A stretch of 64,000 bases of DNA from Chloroflexota bacterium (GTDB lineage Bacteria > Chloroflexota > Anaerolineae > B4-G1 > SLSP01), in NCBI GenBank assembly GCA_019873645.1, contig JAIOAX010000017.1, positions 36,309-100,308 of the forward strand, in the 5' to 3' direction. Shown here piece after piece: positions 35,896-50,383 of the stretch. Made by a program: the position numbers and the translations under genes. How positions within the stretch are numbered: the first letter of the stretch is position 1; each line of letters starts with the position of its first letter. Under the pieces are notes generated by a model. It was not told the DNA's origin, did no database searches, and was given only the letters and a program-made list of their open reading frames with translations.

Positions 35896-37860
35896 TCAGC
35901 CCCGGACGCGCAGTTCACGGGCTTTCTGGCGCAAGCCCTGGAAGTAGTCGGATTCGGTGATCTCCGCGACCTGACGCTCCTTCTTGGCCTGGTCAATTTC
36001 AATACGCAACTCCTGAATCTGGCGGCGCAGGGCCTGCTCGCGGATGTACGCTTCCAGGGCGGCGACGGCCAGCGAGGAGAACGATTCCATCATCTGTTGC
36101 AGGTTCTCGTCAAAAGGAATCCGTTTTTCTGTTCCCGGCTCTTCGGCGTTGATCAGTTGCAGAACGCCCAGGACTTGTCCGGCGCTGTTTTTCAGTGGGA
36201 TGGTCAGCAGTGACTCGATCTTATAGTCGCCGACGACGGTGCTGGTTTGACCGTGCTGGGGGATGTTGCTGGTTATGCCGGTCAACGCCACTTGCACGGC
36301 GACGGAAGGATAGCCGACTTCGGTTGTCCCGTCAAGTGGTTGGGCAATCAACGGCAGCGGCGGGTAGGTGATCGGGTTGTCTGTGGTGCCCCCCATCGCC
36401 ACATTACGGGTGTCATTGCGCACGATGACAAACTTGAGTTGTTCTCCTTCGATCAGGTAAAGCGTACCGGCATCGGCGTGACAGAAGTTTTTGGCTTCCA
36501 CCAGCATTTTTTCGAGCAACCGGTTGAAGTCCTTCTCGGTCGTCAGGTCTACGCCGATGGGGATGACGACTTCCAACAGGTCATCGGCGCGTTTTTTCTC
36601 CTTGCGCACCTGTTGCAACGTCATCCGCAATTGCGTGGTCATATTGTTGAAGGTCGTCGCCAGCACGCCCACTTCGTCGCGGGATTCCACCTGCGCCTGC
36701 GCACCCAGGTCGCCGGCGCGGATGCGCTCGGCCACGTTGGTCAACCGCACAATCGGGCCGGCGATGACCTCGCGGGTGATGAAGGCCATGGCCACGCCGA
36801 AAAGCAACGCGAAGATGCCGGCGCCGAGGATGATGCGATTGGTGCGGGTCAGGTCTTGACGCCCGGTCTCCAGATCGGCCGTCAACTGATTTTGCTGGTC
36901 GTTGGTCATCTCTTCGAGCAATTGTTTCATCTCATCGGCCAGCGGTACAGCCTGGGTTCTGAAGAGGTACAGGTCTTCACGCCAGCGTTCGCCTTCCAAA
37001 GCGGTAAAAATTTTCTCCGGCAGGTTAAGAAATTCCGCCCGGTTTTGCGCAATCGTATCCAGCAGCGCTTGTTGATTTGCGGTAAGCGCGCTGCGTTTGC
37101 TTTGCAGGCGTTCCCAGGCGTTCTGGTTATCCACCAGGTTGATCTCGAATTCACCCCGATAGATGCGGTTGCGGGTGGTCGTATAACCGCGCAGCGCCGA
37201 CAGCATGGCGGCAAAGTTGCCCTGGAATTTTGCCATATCGGCCAGCAACGCCAGGTTTTCTGCCGTCGGCTCACGCTGGCCTTGCAGGTCAATCAGCGTG
37301 TTGACGGCGATCAAGACTTCGCCGGCATAGCGGATGCCGTCGGTCGCCAGAATTCGATAGGCTGGTTCGCGGTCGAGCTGATCATCGCGCAGGGCAAACA
37401 GCACTTCGGGCAGCGCCGTCCAGCGTTGATAGGCCACTTTCAGCCGAATCAACCGGCGGATGTTGGTTTCGTCCAGATTTTGGAGCTGACCGTAGAGCCG
37501 GTTCAGGTCGGCCTCGAAGGCGCGCGACGATTGCGCATAACTTTCGCGGTATGTCTGATCGCCTAACGCCAGATACCCGCGCACATCCGCCAGCATCAGG
37601 AGCAGGTCGGCTTGCGCGCGGGAGGCATCCAATGCCGTCGGCGCGCGCACGTCCGTCACGCGGTTGATTTCCTGGGTGGCGCGTTCGCTGCCCAGGTAGC
37701 TCACATCCGCGCTCACGAAGATCAGGAGCACCAGCAGGCCGAAGCCGAGGGTCAACTTGCTGCCGATTCGCAGATTTTTGACCAGATGAATGCCGGGCAG
37801 TTTTTCGATCCACAGACCGAGTTGCGATTCGGCTATGGCGTTTGTAGGTTTCTTGGTCAT
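35896..37860 (-). CDS. Membrane HAMP-GAF sensor protein without kinase domain
   Basis: 654 residues. A membrane helix near residue 45, a long extracytoplasmic helical region (about 65-330), a second membrane helix near residue 345, then a HAMP domain (GPIVRLTNVAERIRAGDLGA) and a GAF domain (about 435-600). The end repeats the tail ELRIEIDQAKKERQVAEITE then DYFQGLRQKARELR shared with the cNMP protein at 28365. No kinase, cyclase or methyl-accepting output domain is present. The ATG overlaps the stop of the solute-binding lipoprotein gene (ATGA), with GGAGG eight bases upstream. It probably senses the binding protein's ligand state and signals through the tail. Confidence 0.85.
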   Translation of the reverse strand: MTKKPTNAIAESQLGLWIEKLPGIHLVKNLRIGSKLTLGFGLLVLLIFVSADVSYLGSERATQEINRVTDVRAPTALDASRAQADLLLMLADVRGYLALGDQTYRESYAQSSRAFEADLNRLYGQLQNLDETNIRRLIRLKVAYQRWTALPEVLFALRDDQLDREPAYRILATDGIRYAGEVLIAVNTLIDLQGQREPTAENLALLADMAKFQGNFAAMLSALRGYTTTRNRIYRGEFEINLVDNQNAWERLQSKRSALTANQQALLDTIAQNRAEFLNLPEKIFTALEGERWREDLYLFRTQAVPLADEMKQLLEEMTNDQQNQLTADLETGRQDLTRTNRIILGAGIFALLFGVAMAFITREVIAGPIVRLTNVAERIRAGDLGAQAQVESRDEVGVLATTFNNMTTQLRMTLQQVRKEKKRADDLLEVVIPIGVDLTTEKDFNRLLEKMLVEAKNFCHADAGTLYLIEGEQLKFVIVRNDTRNVAMGGTTDNPITYPPLPLIAQPLDGTTEVGYPSVAVQVALTGITSNIPQHGQTSTVVGDYKIESLLTIPLKNSAGQVLGVLQLINAEEPGTEKRIPFDENLQQMMESFSSLAVAALEAYIREQALRRQIQELRIEIDQAKKERQVAEITESDYFQGLRQKARELRVRG

Positions 37861-39680
37861 GGCGTGCGCCTCCAGTCCTGGATGTTCCAGGTATTCATAT
37901 CCCATGGCGTCAACTGGATACCGGCGAGGGTTTTGCTGACGCCGATGGCGTCGGCGGTGTGCACCAGCGGGATCATGACCACGTCCTCGATGAGCAGATC
38001 GTTCATCGCGATGAACAGTTCCCGACGTTTCTCCGGGTCAAGTTCGGTCGTGGTTTGCCGATACAAGGCATTATAGGTTTCATTGCACCACCGTTCGACG
38101 TTCAGGCCGGCCGACCAGTTGTTGGCCTGCTGTGGAATCTGGGCGCAGGTCCAGAATTGCATATAGGGGCCGGGATCGGGGCTGTCGCTGGAGATGCCGA
38201 ACTTCAGCATGTCCGCCGAAAAACGCAGGAAGTTATCGGGATTGGAGGCCGGATCGTCGCTAAAGATGATGCTGGGGTCCACGATCTTCAGATTCACGTC
38301 CACGCCGACATCTTGCAGGTTTTGCTTGATGATCTGTTGCGCTTGCTCCAACGCTGTCCCTTTGGCGGCGGCGGCAGTCTCCAGGACGACTTCCAGTTTG
38401 AGTCCGTTGCGGCTGCGCGTGTTGGTAGCGGGGTCTAAAACCCAACCGGCCTCATCCAGCAAGGCGCGGGCCTTTTGCGGATCATAGGTATAGAAGATAT
38501 TGGGTGAATTGTACTGCAAAGGCGCCACCAGGTTGTTGTAGGTCACGCTGCCCAACGGTCCATAGAGCGCTACGATAGCTTCCCGATCAATCGCATACGC
38601 GAACGCCTGGCGCACCCGCTTGTCGCTGAAGAAGGGATGCGGGATGTCCAGGCTCGAACGTTCGCCGTAGGCGCTTGCCTGGCGGGGATCGGTGCGGTTG
38701 AGCAGCAGCCGTTCGACGTTGGAGCCGAAATTGGTGAGCAAGACGCCGCGGGTACTGTCCTGATATTTTTCGAGTTCGTCCACCGACAGGGAGCTGAGAT
38801 AGTAAGCATAATCGGCTTCACCGGCCTCCATCACCATACGCGCGGCTTCGTTGACCGTGCCGCCGCCACGGAGTTCGATGCTGCGGAAGTAAGGTTTGTC
38901 CGGGTCGCGGAAGCACGGGTTCGGTTCGTAGACGATCTTGTTCGTCTCCACGATCTGCGTGCCGAGGAGCAGCACCTCTTGCGGCTTGATGCCCGGTGGG
39001 ACGACGCGGTAGGGCCCGGTGCCGACGGGCAGGGTGTTCGCGGGTGCTTCGCGGGCGTTGGCGCCTTTGTAGGCGGCGAAGACGTGTTGGGGCAGGATGA
39101 CACCCTGGATGCCGACGAATGGCAGCGCCCAGGCTGGCGTCACGTCCTTGAAGGTAATTTTGACGGTGAGGGAATCCACGACTTCGACGGCCGCCACATT
39201 TTCGTAGATGTACGCCGATTGGGCGCCGACTTCTGGATCCACAATATATTCGTAGGTGAATTGGACATCTGCGGCAGTGAAGGGTTCGCCGTCCGACCAG
39301 AGAATGTTGGGCTTAAGTTTCCAGGTGACCGATTTACCGTCTTGGGCGACGCCGCCGTTTTCCAGCGACGGAATCTCCAGCGCGAGGAAGGGGACCAGCG
39401 CGCCGTTTTCGTCGTAACTGGCGAGGGGTTCGTAGGTGATGCGCGCCGCCTCCCAATCCTTGATGCTCAACGTCAGATGTGGGTTGAGGATGGTGGGCGC
39501 TTCCCAATAAATCATCCGCAGCACGTCGCCAACGCCGCGCTGATGAACGACGGTCGGCGTGACGGTCGGCGTGGATGTGGCTTCCTGAAGGGCGTTTTGG
39601 CCCTGGCAGGCCGTGAGGCTCAGAAGACTCCCCAGCAACACAAACAATACAACGATTCGGTACTTCCATCTATAGGTCAT
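37857..39680 (-). CDS. Family 5 solute-binding lipoprotein coupled to the HAMP-GAF sensor
   Basis: 607 residues. The N-terminus has a hydrophobic signal and lipobox LTAC (Cys near residue 25), so it is lipid-anchored outside. The family core is clear: YWEAPTILNPHLTLSIKD near residue 58, VTWKLKPNILWSDGEPFTAADVQFTYEYI near residue 125, and the KTLAGIQLTPWDMNTWNIQDW end typical of oligopeptide-binding proteins. No transporter subunits are adjacent; the next gene, overlapping by four bases, is a membrane sensor. A receptor role in peptide sensing is therefore more likely than bulk uptake. Confidence 0.9.
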   Translation of the reverse strand: MTYRWKYRIVVLFVLLGSLLSLTACQGQNALQEATSTPTVTPTVVHQRGVGDVLRMIYWEAPTILNPHLTLSIKDWEAARITYEPLASYDENGALVPFLALEIPSLENGGVAQDGKSVTWKLKPNILWSDGEPFTAADVQFTYEYIVDPEVGAQSAYIYENVAAVEVVDSLTVKITFKDVTPAWALPFVGIQGVILPQHVFAAYKGANAREAPANTLPVGTGPYRVVPPGIKPQEVLLLGTQIVETNKIVYEPNPCFRDPDKPYFRSIELRGGGTVNEAARMVMEAGEADYAYYLSSLSVDELEKYQDSTRGVLLTNFGSNVERLLLNRTDPRQASAYGERSSLDIPHPFFSDKRVRQAFAYAIDREAIVALYGPLGSVTYNNLVAPLQYNSPNIFYTYDPQKARALLDEAGWVLDPATNTRSRNGLKLEVVLETAAAAKGTALEQAQQIIKQNLQDVGVDVNLKIVDPSIIFSDDPASNPDNFLRFSADMLKFGISSDSPDPGPYMQFWTCAQIPQQANNWSAGLNVERWCNETYNALYRQTTTELDPEKRRELFIAMNDLLIEDVVMIPLVHTADAIGVSKTLAGIQLTPWDMNTWNIQDWRRTP

Positions 39681-39762
39681 GTCTGCCGCCTTTGAACGTT
39701 AACATATATTGTATGCGCTTTGTCCATATATTCAAATACTCAGAGCATAGGGGGCATATTTC

Positions 39763-39890
39763 AGGATGGGGGCAGGTTTTTGTGAGTTTTCCCCTCTCAC
39801 CCCCTGCCCCCGCTCTCCCCGCGCGCGGGGAGAGCGGGGGGATTTCTCAAAGGGGTATTTTGGGCGGCTTCGCCGCCCAAAATACCCCCC
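39763..39890. repeat. GC-rich double-hairpin element, copy 2
   Basis: Same plan as copy 1: CTCTCCCCGCGCGCGGGGAG (39813-39832), then TATTTTGGGCGGC with GCCGCCCAAAATA. Relative to copy 1, an extra T in one stem strand is matched by an extra A in the other. It follows the stop of the second NRPS gene; a further G-rich stretch runs to about 39930. Confidence 0.75.
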
Positions 39891-39949
39891 TATTTGCCTC
39901 CCCCTCCCAAAGGGGACGGGACCGGGGGTGGAGGTGCAAAAGTGTCACG

Positions 39950-44446
<4,497 letters not shown>

Positions 44447-44465
44447 TTTTTATAAACATTCCTGT

Positions 44466-44533
44466 CAGCAGATTAAGCAGATTTGTACATTGCAGGTCAC
44501 TCAAAAATCTGCTCAATCTGCTAAATCTGCTGA
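44466..44533. repeat. AGCAGATTTAGCAGATT hairpin overlapping the NRPS stop codon
   Basis: CAGCAGATTAAGCAGATTT (44466-44484) faces AAATCTGCTCAATCTGC continuing to 44533 in reverse complement. The stop codon of the first NRPS gene (44513-44515) and its last several codons lie inside the right arm. Confidence 0.75.
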
Positions 44534-47500
44534 TAAAGATTTTGGTGCACGGCCAGTATAATCCGTTGACATCCTGACATCATCCGCGGCCTCAATCTCA
44601 CGGAGGAGCATCTCTTCAATGACAGCCGCCAATCCCGTCACGGTCGGTGCCTCGAAGAGCGCACGCAACGGCACAGCTACCTGAAACGTCTGTTGTATAC
44701 GTGAGATCACGCGCGTCGCCAGCAGCGAGTGCCCGCCCAGCGCGAAAAAATTGTCGTGGACGCCTATCCGCGCGACGCCGAGCACTTCTTGCCAGATGGC
44801 GACCAGCGCTTCTTCGACGACCGTGCGCGGCGCAGTGTAGGCTGTAGCAGCGGGCGTCCAATCGGGAGCGGGAAGCGCGCTGCGGTCTACTTTGCCGTTG
44901 GGCGTCAGCGGGAAGGCGTCCAACGGCACAAAGGCTGCCGGAAGCATGTAATCGGGCAGTGTCGTTTGCAGCGCCGCACGGAGCGTCTCGGCGGTGGGTT
45001 GCTGCCCGGGGCGGGCGACGATATACGCCACCAGCCGCTTGTCGCCGGGGGCATCCTCGCGGGCGACGACGATGGCGTTTTGCACCGCCGGATGTTCTTC
45101 CAGCCGCGCCTCGATTTCTCCCGGCTCAACGCGGAAGCCGCGAATTTTCACCTGATTGTCGAGCCGTCCCAGGAACTCGATGTCGCCGTTGGGTAGATAA
45201 CGAGCGCGGTCGCCGCTTTTGTAAAGCCGCGCGCCGGGGGTGTCATCGAAGGGGTGGGGGACGAAGCGCTCTGCCGTCAGTTCGGGTTGCCGCCGATAGC
45301 CGCGCGCCAGCCCATCGCCGCCGATGTACAGCTCGCCGGGCACGCCGATGGGCACAGGCCGCAGTGCGCGGTCCAGGATGTAGACCTGCGTGTTGGCGAT
45401 AGGCCGTCCGATGGGGACGCTGTCTCCGATGCGGGTGTGACCGTCCATTCGATAACAGCACGTGAACGTGGTGTTTTCGGTCGGGCCGTAGCCGTTGATG
45501 AGCGCGTGGCCCGGCGGGAGCAGGGCTAACATCTGCCGCACATGGGCGACGGAGAGCACATCACCACCGGCCAGCAGTTGGCGGACGCCGCTGAGGCTTT
45601 CGGGGTGCGCCTCCACCATCTGGTGAAACAATCCCGCCGTGAGCCATAGGATGGTGATAGGTTGCGCCTTGATGAACTGCGCCAGTTCCTCAAGCGACGG
45701 CTTGTGCGGCGGGAAAATGACCAGCTCTGCGCCGTTGAGCAGGCTGCCCCAGATTTCCAGCGTCGAAGCGTCGAAAGAGAGCGTCGCCAGTTGCAGGAAG
45801 GTCTCCTCGTGGGTCAGATTGGCGTAGTTCGTGTTTTTGACCAGGCGCACGATGGCGCGGTGGACGATGTCGGTGCCTTTGGGAACGCCCGTCGAGCCGG
45901 AGGTGTACATCACATAGGCCAGGCTATCGGCGGTCGCGCCGCCGTCGAGGTTGTCCTCTGGATCAGTCGCCCATATCTCGTCGGCGAGGTTGACGATGTG
46001 TCTACGGGGAACTGGCGTTCCCCTGTGAGCCATTAGAATGGTTGCCCATACCTCATCGTCGAGGTTGACGATGTGTCCCTGATAGGCAGGTAACCGGCCT
46101 GCCAGTTGCGTCTGTGTCAAGATGACCGGCGCTTGCGTATCGCGCAGTATAAACGTGAGGCGTTCCTGGGGATAGGCGGGATCGAGTGGGACGTAGGCGC
46201 CGCCGGCCTTGAGAATTGCCAGCAGCCCCACAATCATTTCCAATGAGCGTTCGACGTAGATGCCAACGCCGATTTCCGGCCCTACGCCGAGCGCGCGCAG
46301 ATAGTGCGCCAGGCGGTTGGCGCGGCGGTTCAGTTCGCTGTATGTCAGCGTTGTCCCCGCGAAGCGTAAGGCGACCGCGTCGGGCGTCTGCGCCGCTTGC
46401 GCCTCGAACAGGCGGTGGACGGGCGTGTTGCGGGGATAGTCGGTGCGGGTAGCGTTCCATGCGATGAGCAATTGCGCGCGCTCCGCCTCGGTCAGCATGG
46501 GCAGCTCGCCCACCTGTCCCTGCGGCGCGGCAAGCATCCCTTCCAGCAGTGTGCGCAGATGGCCCAGCATCCGGGCGATGGTCGCGTCATCAAAGACCTG
46601 CCGCCGATAGCTGAAACGCAGTCCCAGCGTGTCGCCCGGCTCAACGATGACCGTGAGCGGATAGTTGGTTTTTTCGAGCGTGACCATGTCGCCAAGTGTG
46701 AGGCGCGGGTCTGCGGGTTGGACGTCGGCTTCCCCAGGGTAGTTCTCGAAGACGAGCAGCGTGTCGAAGAGCGACCGCCCTTGCGGGACCTCGCTCCAGC
46801 GCTGGATTTCGACCAGTGGCGCATATTCGTAGCGGCGGGCGGCGGCCTGTTGCGTTTGCAGCGTTTGAAGCCACGGGCCGAGGACGCTTGCATCGGAGAC
46901 GGAGACGCGCACGGGCAGCGTGTTGATGAACAGCCCGATCATGGCCTCGACGCCCTCCAGTGCGGCGGGCCGTCCGGCGACCGTCGCTCCGAAAAGCACA
47001 TCCGTTTCGCCGCTGTAGCGGCTGAGGAGCACGGCCCACGCACCTTGCAGCACGGTGTTGAGCGTCACATGCTGCTGCCGGGCGAAGGTGTGCAGCGCCG
47101 TCGTCGTGTCGGCGGACAGGCGCAGACGCTGTTCGGTGTAATCGTCGGCGGCCGGCTCTATGTCCGTTATCCGCCCCACATACAGCGGGGTGGGGGCAGT
47201 GAACCCGCGCAGCGACTCGCGCCAGAAGTGTTCTGCTTCCGCCATGTCTTGCGCGCCCAGCCAGGCAATGTAATCGCGGTAAGGGCGCGGCGGTGTGATG
47301 GAAACCGCTGCGCCCCGGCGCTCGGCTTCGTAGAAGGCAAACACATCCTTGAGGGCTAACGTCAGACTCCAACCGTCGAGGAGCAGGTGGTGGAAGCTCC
47401 ACACGCAGCGCCACGTGGTCTCTGCCAGGCGGAAGAGGGTCACACGCATCAGCGGAGCCTGATGCAGGTCGAAGCTGCGCGCCTGATCGGCCTTGAGCCA

Positions 47501-50368
47501 TTCCGCAAGCCGGCGCTGCTGGACGGCGGGCGAGAGGGCGCGCCAATCGTATACCGTCCAGGGGAGCGGCGCATGCCGCCGCACCACTTGAAGTGGCGTA
47601 TCGCGCTGTTCCCAGACGAAAACGGTGCGCAACGCCGGATGCTGCGCGACGAGACGTTGCCATGCACGTTCAAACGCGGCGTCGTCCAGCTCGCCGTTGA
47701 GCGTGAAGCCTAACTGCTCAAAGTACATACCCGATTCCGGCGCGTACAGCGTGTGAAATAACATCCCCTGCTGCATCGGTGAGAGGGGATAGCGGGCTTC
47801 GATGTTATCAAGTTCCCCTTCTTCCGGCGTGAGGGCGATGTCGGAGAGGGGGGGAGTGGGAGAGGGGGTGAGGGGGTGAGCGGGAGAAGGGGAGAGGGCG
47901 GCGGCGAGGGCGGCGACAGTCTGGTATTCAAAGATGTGCTGGACGGTGAAGTGCAGGCCGGCTTCGCGGGCGGCGGCGATGATCTGCAGGCTCAAAATGG
48001 AATCACCGCCCAGCTCGAAAAAGTTGTCGTGGATGCCGACCGGCGCGACATGGAGCGTCTGCTCCCAAATCTGCGCCAGGCGCATTTCGGCTTCCGTGCG
48101 CGGCGCGACGTAGGCCGTCGCCAGAGCCGGGCGGGTGGCGTCGGGCGCGGGCAGGCGTTGCCGGTCAATTTTGCCGTTGGGCGTCAAAGGCAGCGTCTCA
48201 AGGCGGATGAACGCGGCGGGGATCATATAGTCGGGCAGCCGTTGCTTGAGGAAGTCCTGGAAGTCGCGGATAGTCGGGTAATCGTTAGTCGAGTCGTCGG
48301 TCAGGGGGGCGGGAGTCCAATAGGCGACGAGGCGGGGGGAAGCGTCCGGGCCGGGATGGGTCATGACGACGGCTTCGCGCACGGCGGGATGGCGGGCCAG
48401 CGCGTTCTCGATCTCGCCCAATTCGACGCGGAAGCCGCGAACCTTCACCTGATGGTCGAGCCGCTGCAAGAATTCAATCGCGCCGTCTTCCAGATAGCGG
48501 GCCATATCGCCGGTTTTGTAAAGCCGTGCGCCCGGTTCGTCTACGAAGGGATCGGCGCTGAATTTCTCGGCGGTCAGCTCCGGGCGATGATAGTAACCGC
48601 GCGCTAACCCCACGCCGCCGATGTACAGTTCGCCCGGCACGCCCACCGGTACAGGCTGCATGGCGCGGTCGAGAATGTACAGGCGGATGTTGCCCAAGGG
48701 ACGTCCGATGGGTACGTTCGGCGTATCGCCGGGGGTGGTCACGGGATAGCAAGCGGCCCACACGGTAGATTCGGTCGGGCCGTAGAAGTTCCACAACGGC
48801 ACGTTCCATGTCAGCACGCGCTGTGCCAGGGCGCGCGGCAAGGCTTCGCCACCGCAGATGATCAGGCGCAGCGACAACGGCGTGACAGCGTCATAGAGGT
48901 CTACCAGACGGTGCAGCGCCGACGGCGTCTGGTTGACAACCGTGACTTCCTCGCGGCACAACAGCTCAAGGAACGCCGCTGGCGACTGTGTGACCGTTTG
49001 GGGCACAATGACCAGGCGACTGCCGCACAGCAGTGGCGTCCAGATTTCCCACACCGAAAAATCAAAGGCATACGAGTGAAAGACCGTCCATACATCCTGG
49101 GTCTTGAAACCGAAGATCGGGCGTGTGGCTTCCACCAGGTTGATGACGCTCTGATGAACGATTGCGACGCCTTTGGGCCGGCCGGTTGAGCCGGACGTGT
49201 AGATGATGTAGGCCAGATTGTCGCCTTGCGCGCCGCCATCGAGGTTGGTATCGGCGTCAGCGGCGACCGTGGGCCAATCGGCGTCCATACAGACAACGCG
49301 CGCTTGCGTGACGGGCAATGTGTCCAACAGGGCGCGCTCGGTCAGCAGCACGGGCGTCTGGGTGTCGGCAAGCATAAACGCCTGACGTTCAGGCGGATAG
49401 GCGGGATCAATGGGGACATAAGCGCCGCCGGCCTTGAGGATGCCGAGCATGCCCACCAGCATGGCCGTCGAGCGCGTGAGGCACATCCCCACCGGTGTTT
49501 CCGGCTCGACGCCCAATGTCCGCAAGTAGCGGGCGAGCCGGTTGGCGCGGCGGTTCAATTCGCAGTAAGTCAATGTTTGCCGGGGGCGTCCCGGTTCCGG
49601 GTAGACCACCGCGATGGCGTCGGGCGTCGCCTCGGCTTGACGCTCGAACCGCCGATGGATACATTGTCCCTGATAGCCGGTCGCCGTCGCCGTAGCGTTC
49701 CAGGCCACAAGTAGCTGTTGGCGTTCGGCTTCGGTGAGCATGGGAATGGTCTGGAGCTGCGCTTGCGGCGATGCGATCAGGCCGCCGAGCAGCATTTGCC
49801 CATGCTTGAGCAAGCGGGCGATGGCGGCGGCCTCGAAGCGGGCGGCGACGTATTCGCAACGCAGACGCAGGTCGCCGTCAACATGGAGGGTCAGGGGAAT
49901 GTCGGCCGGCGGGGGAATCTCGCAGGCGCACAGCGTTTCACACCACGGTTGCTCCGGCGGAATCTCGCGCCGGGCGCGCAGTTGTGCCGGCGTGGCCGGA
50001 TGGCGGTGCGCGGCATCAAGGTCGGCATAGAGCGTTCTGAGCCAGGGCAATACGGTCTGTTCCGGCGGGATGGGGACGCGCATGAGCGCGAATCCATCCG
50101 GCGCCACGGCGACGCCGAAAGCGACTTCTGCTTCGCCGCTGTAGCGGCCCAGCAGCAGCGCCCACGCGCCCAGGATAAGCGTTGGCACATCCAGGTTGTT
50201 CTGCCGGGTAAACTCGTACAGCGCGGCGACGAGTTCCGGCGTGGTCTCAATCTCGCAGCAAGCGCGCGCTGCCGCTTCGCCAGAAGTGGGCAGCGGTTTG
50301 GCAATCGCCAGCGGCGTCGTCGCCGGTAGTTTGCGCAGGTTTTGTTGCCAGAATGATTCTTCCATCAT
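44513..50368 (-). CDS. NRPS: half condensation-A-T-C-A-T (loading plus one elongation module)
   Basis: About 1951 residues. It starts with only the C-terminal half of a condensation domain (no HHxxxDG), then A1 (YTSGSTGRPKG near residue 395; code read as about DFWNIGFVW, close to the Thr code DFWNIGMVH), carrier FFELGGDSILSLQ near 787, a full condensation domain (HHLLLDG near 997), A2 (YTSGSTGVPKG near 1494; code about DALWLGGTF, Val-like) and carrier FFALGGHSLL near 1878. A2 carries an in-frame 75-bp duplication with a palindrome. ATG at 50368 is chosen among weak options (TTG 50380, ATG 50365). The end of the gene is encoded by a dispersed repeat. It feeds the module encoded 66 bases downstream. 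Confidence 0.88.
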   Translation of the reverse strand: MMEESFWQQNLRKLPATTPLAIAKPLPTSGEAAARACCEIETTPELVAALYEFTRQNNLDVPTLILGAWALLLGRYSGEAEVAFGVAVAPDGFALMRVPIPPEQTVLPWLRTLYADLDAAHRHPATPAQLRARREIPPEQPWCETLCACEIPPPADIPLTLHVDGDLRLRCEYVAARFEAAAIARLLKHGQMLLGGLIASPQAQLQTIPMLTEAERQQLLVAWNATATATGYQGQCIHRRFERQAEATPDAIAVVYPEPGRPRQTLTYCELNRRANRLARYLRTLGVEPETPVGMCLTRSTAMLVGMLGILKAGGAYVPIDPAYPPERQAFMLADTQTPVLLTERALLDTLPVTQARVVCMDADWPTVAADADTNLDGGAQGDNLAYIIYTSGSTGRPKGVAIVHQSVINLVEATRPIFGFKTQDVWTVFHSYAFDFSVWEIWTPLLCGSRLVIVPQTVTQSPAAFLELLCREEVTVVNQTPSALHRLVDLYDAVTPLSLRLIICGGEALPRALAQRVLTWNVPLWNFYGPTESTVWAACYPVTTPGDTPNVPIGRPLGNIRLYILDRAMQPVPVGVPGELYIGGVGLARGYYHRPELTAEKFSADPFVDEPGARLYKTGDMARYLEDGAIEFLQRLDHQVKVRGFRVELGEIENALARHPAVREAVVMTHPGPDASPRLVAYWTPAPLTDDSTNDYPTIRDFQDFLKQRLPDYMIPAAFIRLETLPLTPNGKIDRQRLPAPDATRPALATAYVAPRTEAEMRLAQIWEQTLHVAPVGIHDNFFELGGDSILSLQIIAAAREAGLHFTVQHIFEYQTVAALAAALSPSPAHPLTPSPTPPLSDIALTPEEGELDNIEARYPLSPMQQGMLFHTLYAPESGMYFEQLGFTLNGELDDAAFERAWQRLVAQHPALRTVFVWEQRDTPLQVVRRHAPLPWTVYDWRALSPAVQQRRLAEWLKADQARSFDLHQAPLMRVTLFRLAETTWRCVWSFHHLLLDGWSLTLALKDVFAFYEAERRGAAVSITPPRPYRDYIAWLGAQDMAEAEHFWRESLRGFTAPTPLYVGRITDIEPAADDYTEQRLRLSADTTTALHTFARQQHVTLNTVLQGAWAVLLSRYSGETDVLFGATVAGRPAALEGVEAMIGLFINTLPVRVSVSDASVLGPWLQTLQTQQAAARRYEYAPLVEIQRWSEVPQGRSLFDTLLVFENYPGEADVQPADPRLTLGDMVTLEKTNYPLTVIVEPGDTLGLRFSYRRQVFDDATIARMLGHLRTLLEGMLAAPQGQVGELPMLTEAERAQLLIAWNATRTDYPRNTPVHRLFEAQAAQTPDAVALRFAGTTLTYSELNRRANRLAHYLRALGVGPEIGVGIYVERSLEMIVGLLAILKAGGAYVPLDPAYPQERLTFILRDTQAPVILTQTQLAGRLPAYQGHIVNLDDEVWATILMAHRGTPVPRRHIVNLADEIWATDPEDNLDGGATADSLAYVMYTSGSTGVPKGTDIVHRAIVRLVKNTNYANLTHEETFLQLATLSFDASTLEIWGSLLNGAELVIFPPHKPSLEELAQFIKAQPITILWLTAGLFHQMVEAHPESLSGVRQLLAGGDVLSVAHVRQMLALLPPGHALINGYGPTENTTFTCCYRMDGHTRIGDSVPIGRPIANTQVYILDRALRPVPIGVPGELYIGGDGLARGYRRQPELTAERFVPHPFDDTPGARLYKSGDRARYLPNGDIEFLGRLDNQVKIRGFRVEPGEIEARLEEHPAVQNAIVVAREDAPGDKRLVAYIVARPGQQPTAETLRAALQTTLPDYMLPAAFVPLDAFPLTPNGKVDRSALPAPDWTPAATAYTAPRTVVEEALVAIWQEVLGVARIGVHDNFFALGGHSLLATRVISRIQQTFQVAVPLRALFEAPTVTGLAAVIEEMLLREIEAADDVRMSTDYTGRAPKSLSADLAD
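45969..46076. repeat. In-frame direct repeat with central palindrome inside NRPS A2
   Basis: A 33-base sequence at 45969-46001 recurs at 46044-46076 with three mismatches, period 75 bases. Between them lies GGGGAACTGGCGTTCCCC (46006-46023), a perfect 7-bp palindrome with a four-base loop. The protein reads HIVNLDDEVWAT and then HIVNLADEIWAT 25 residues later, in frame. Confidence 0.85.
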
Positions 50369-50383
50369 CTTTTTCGACAATAA

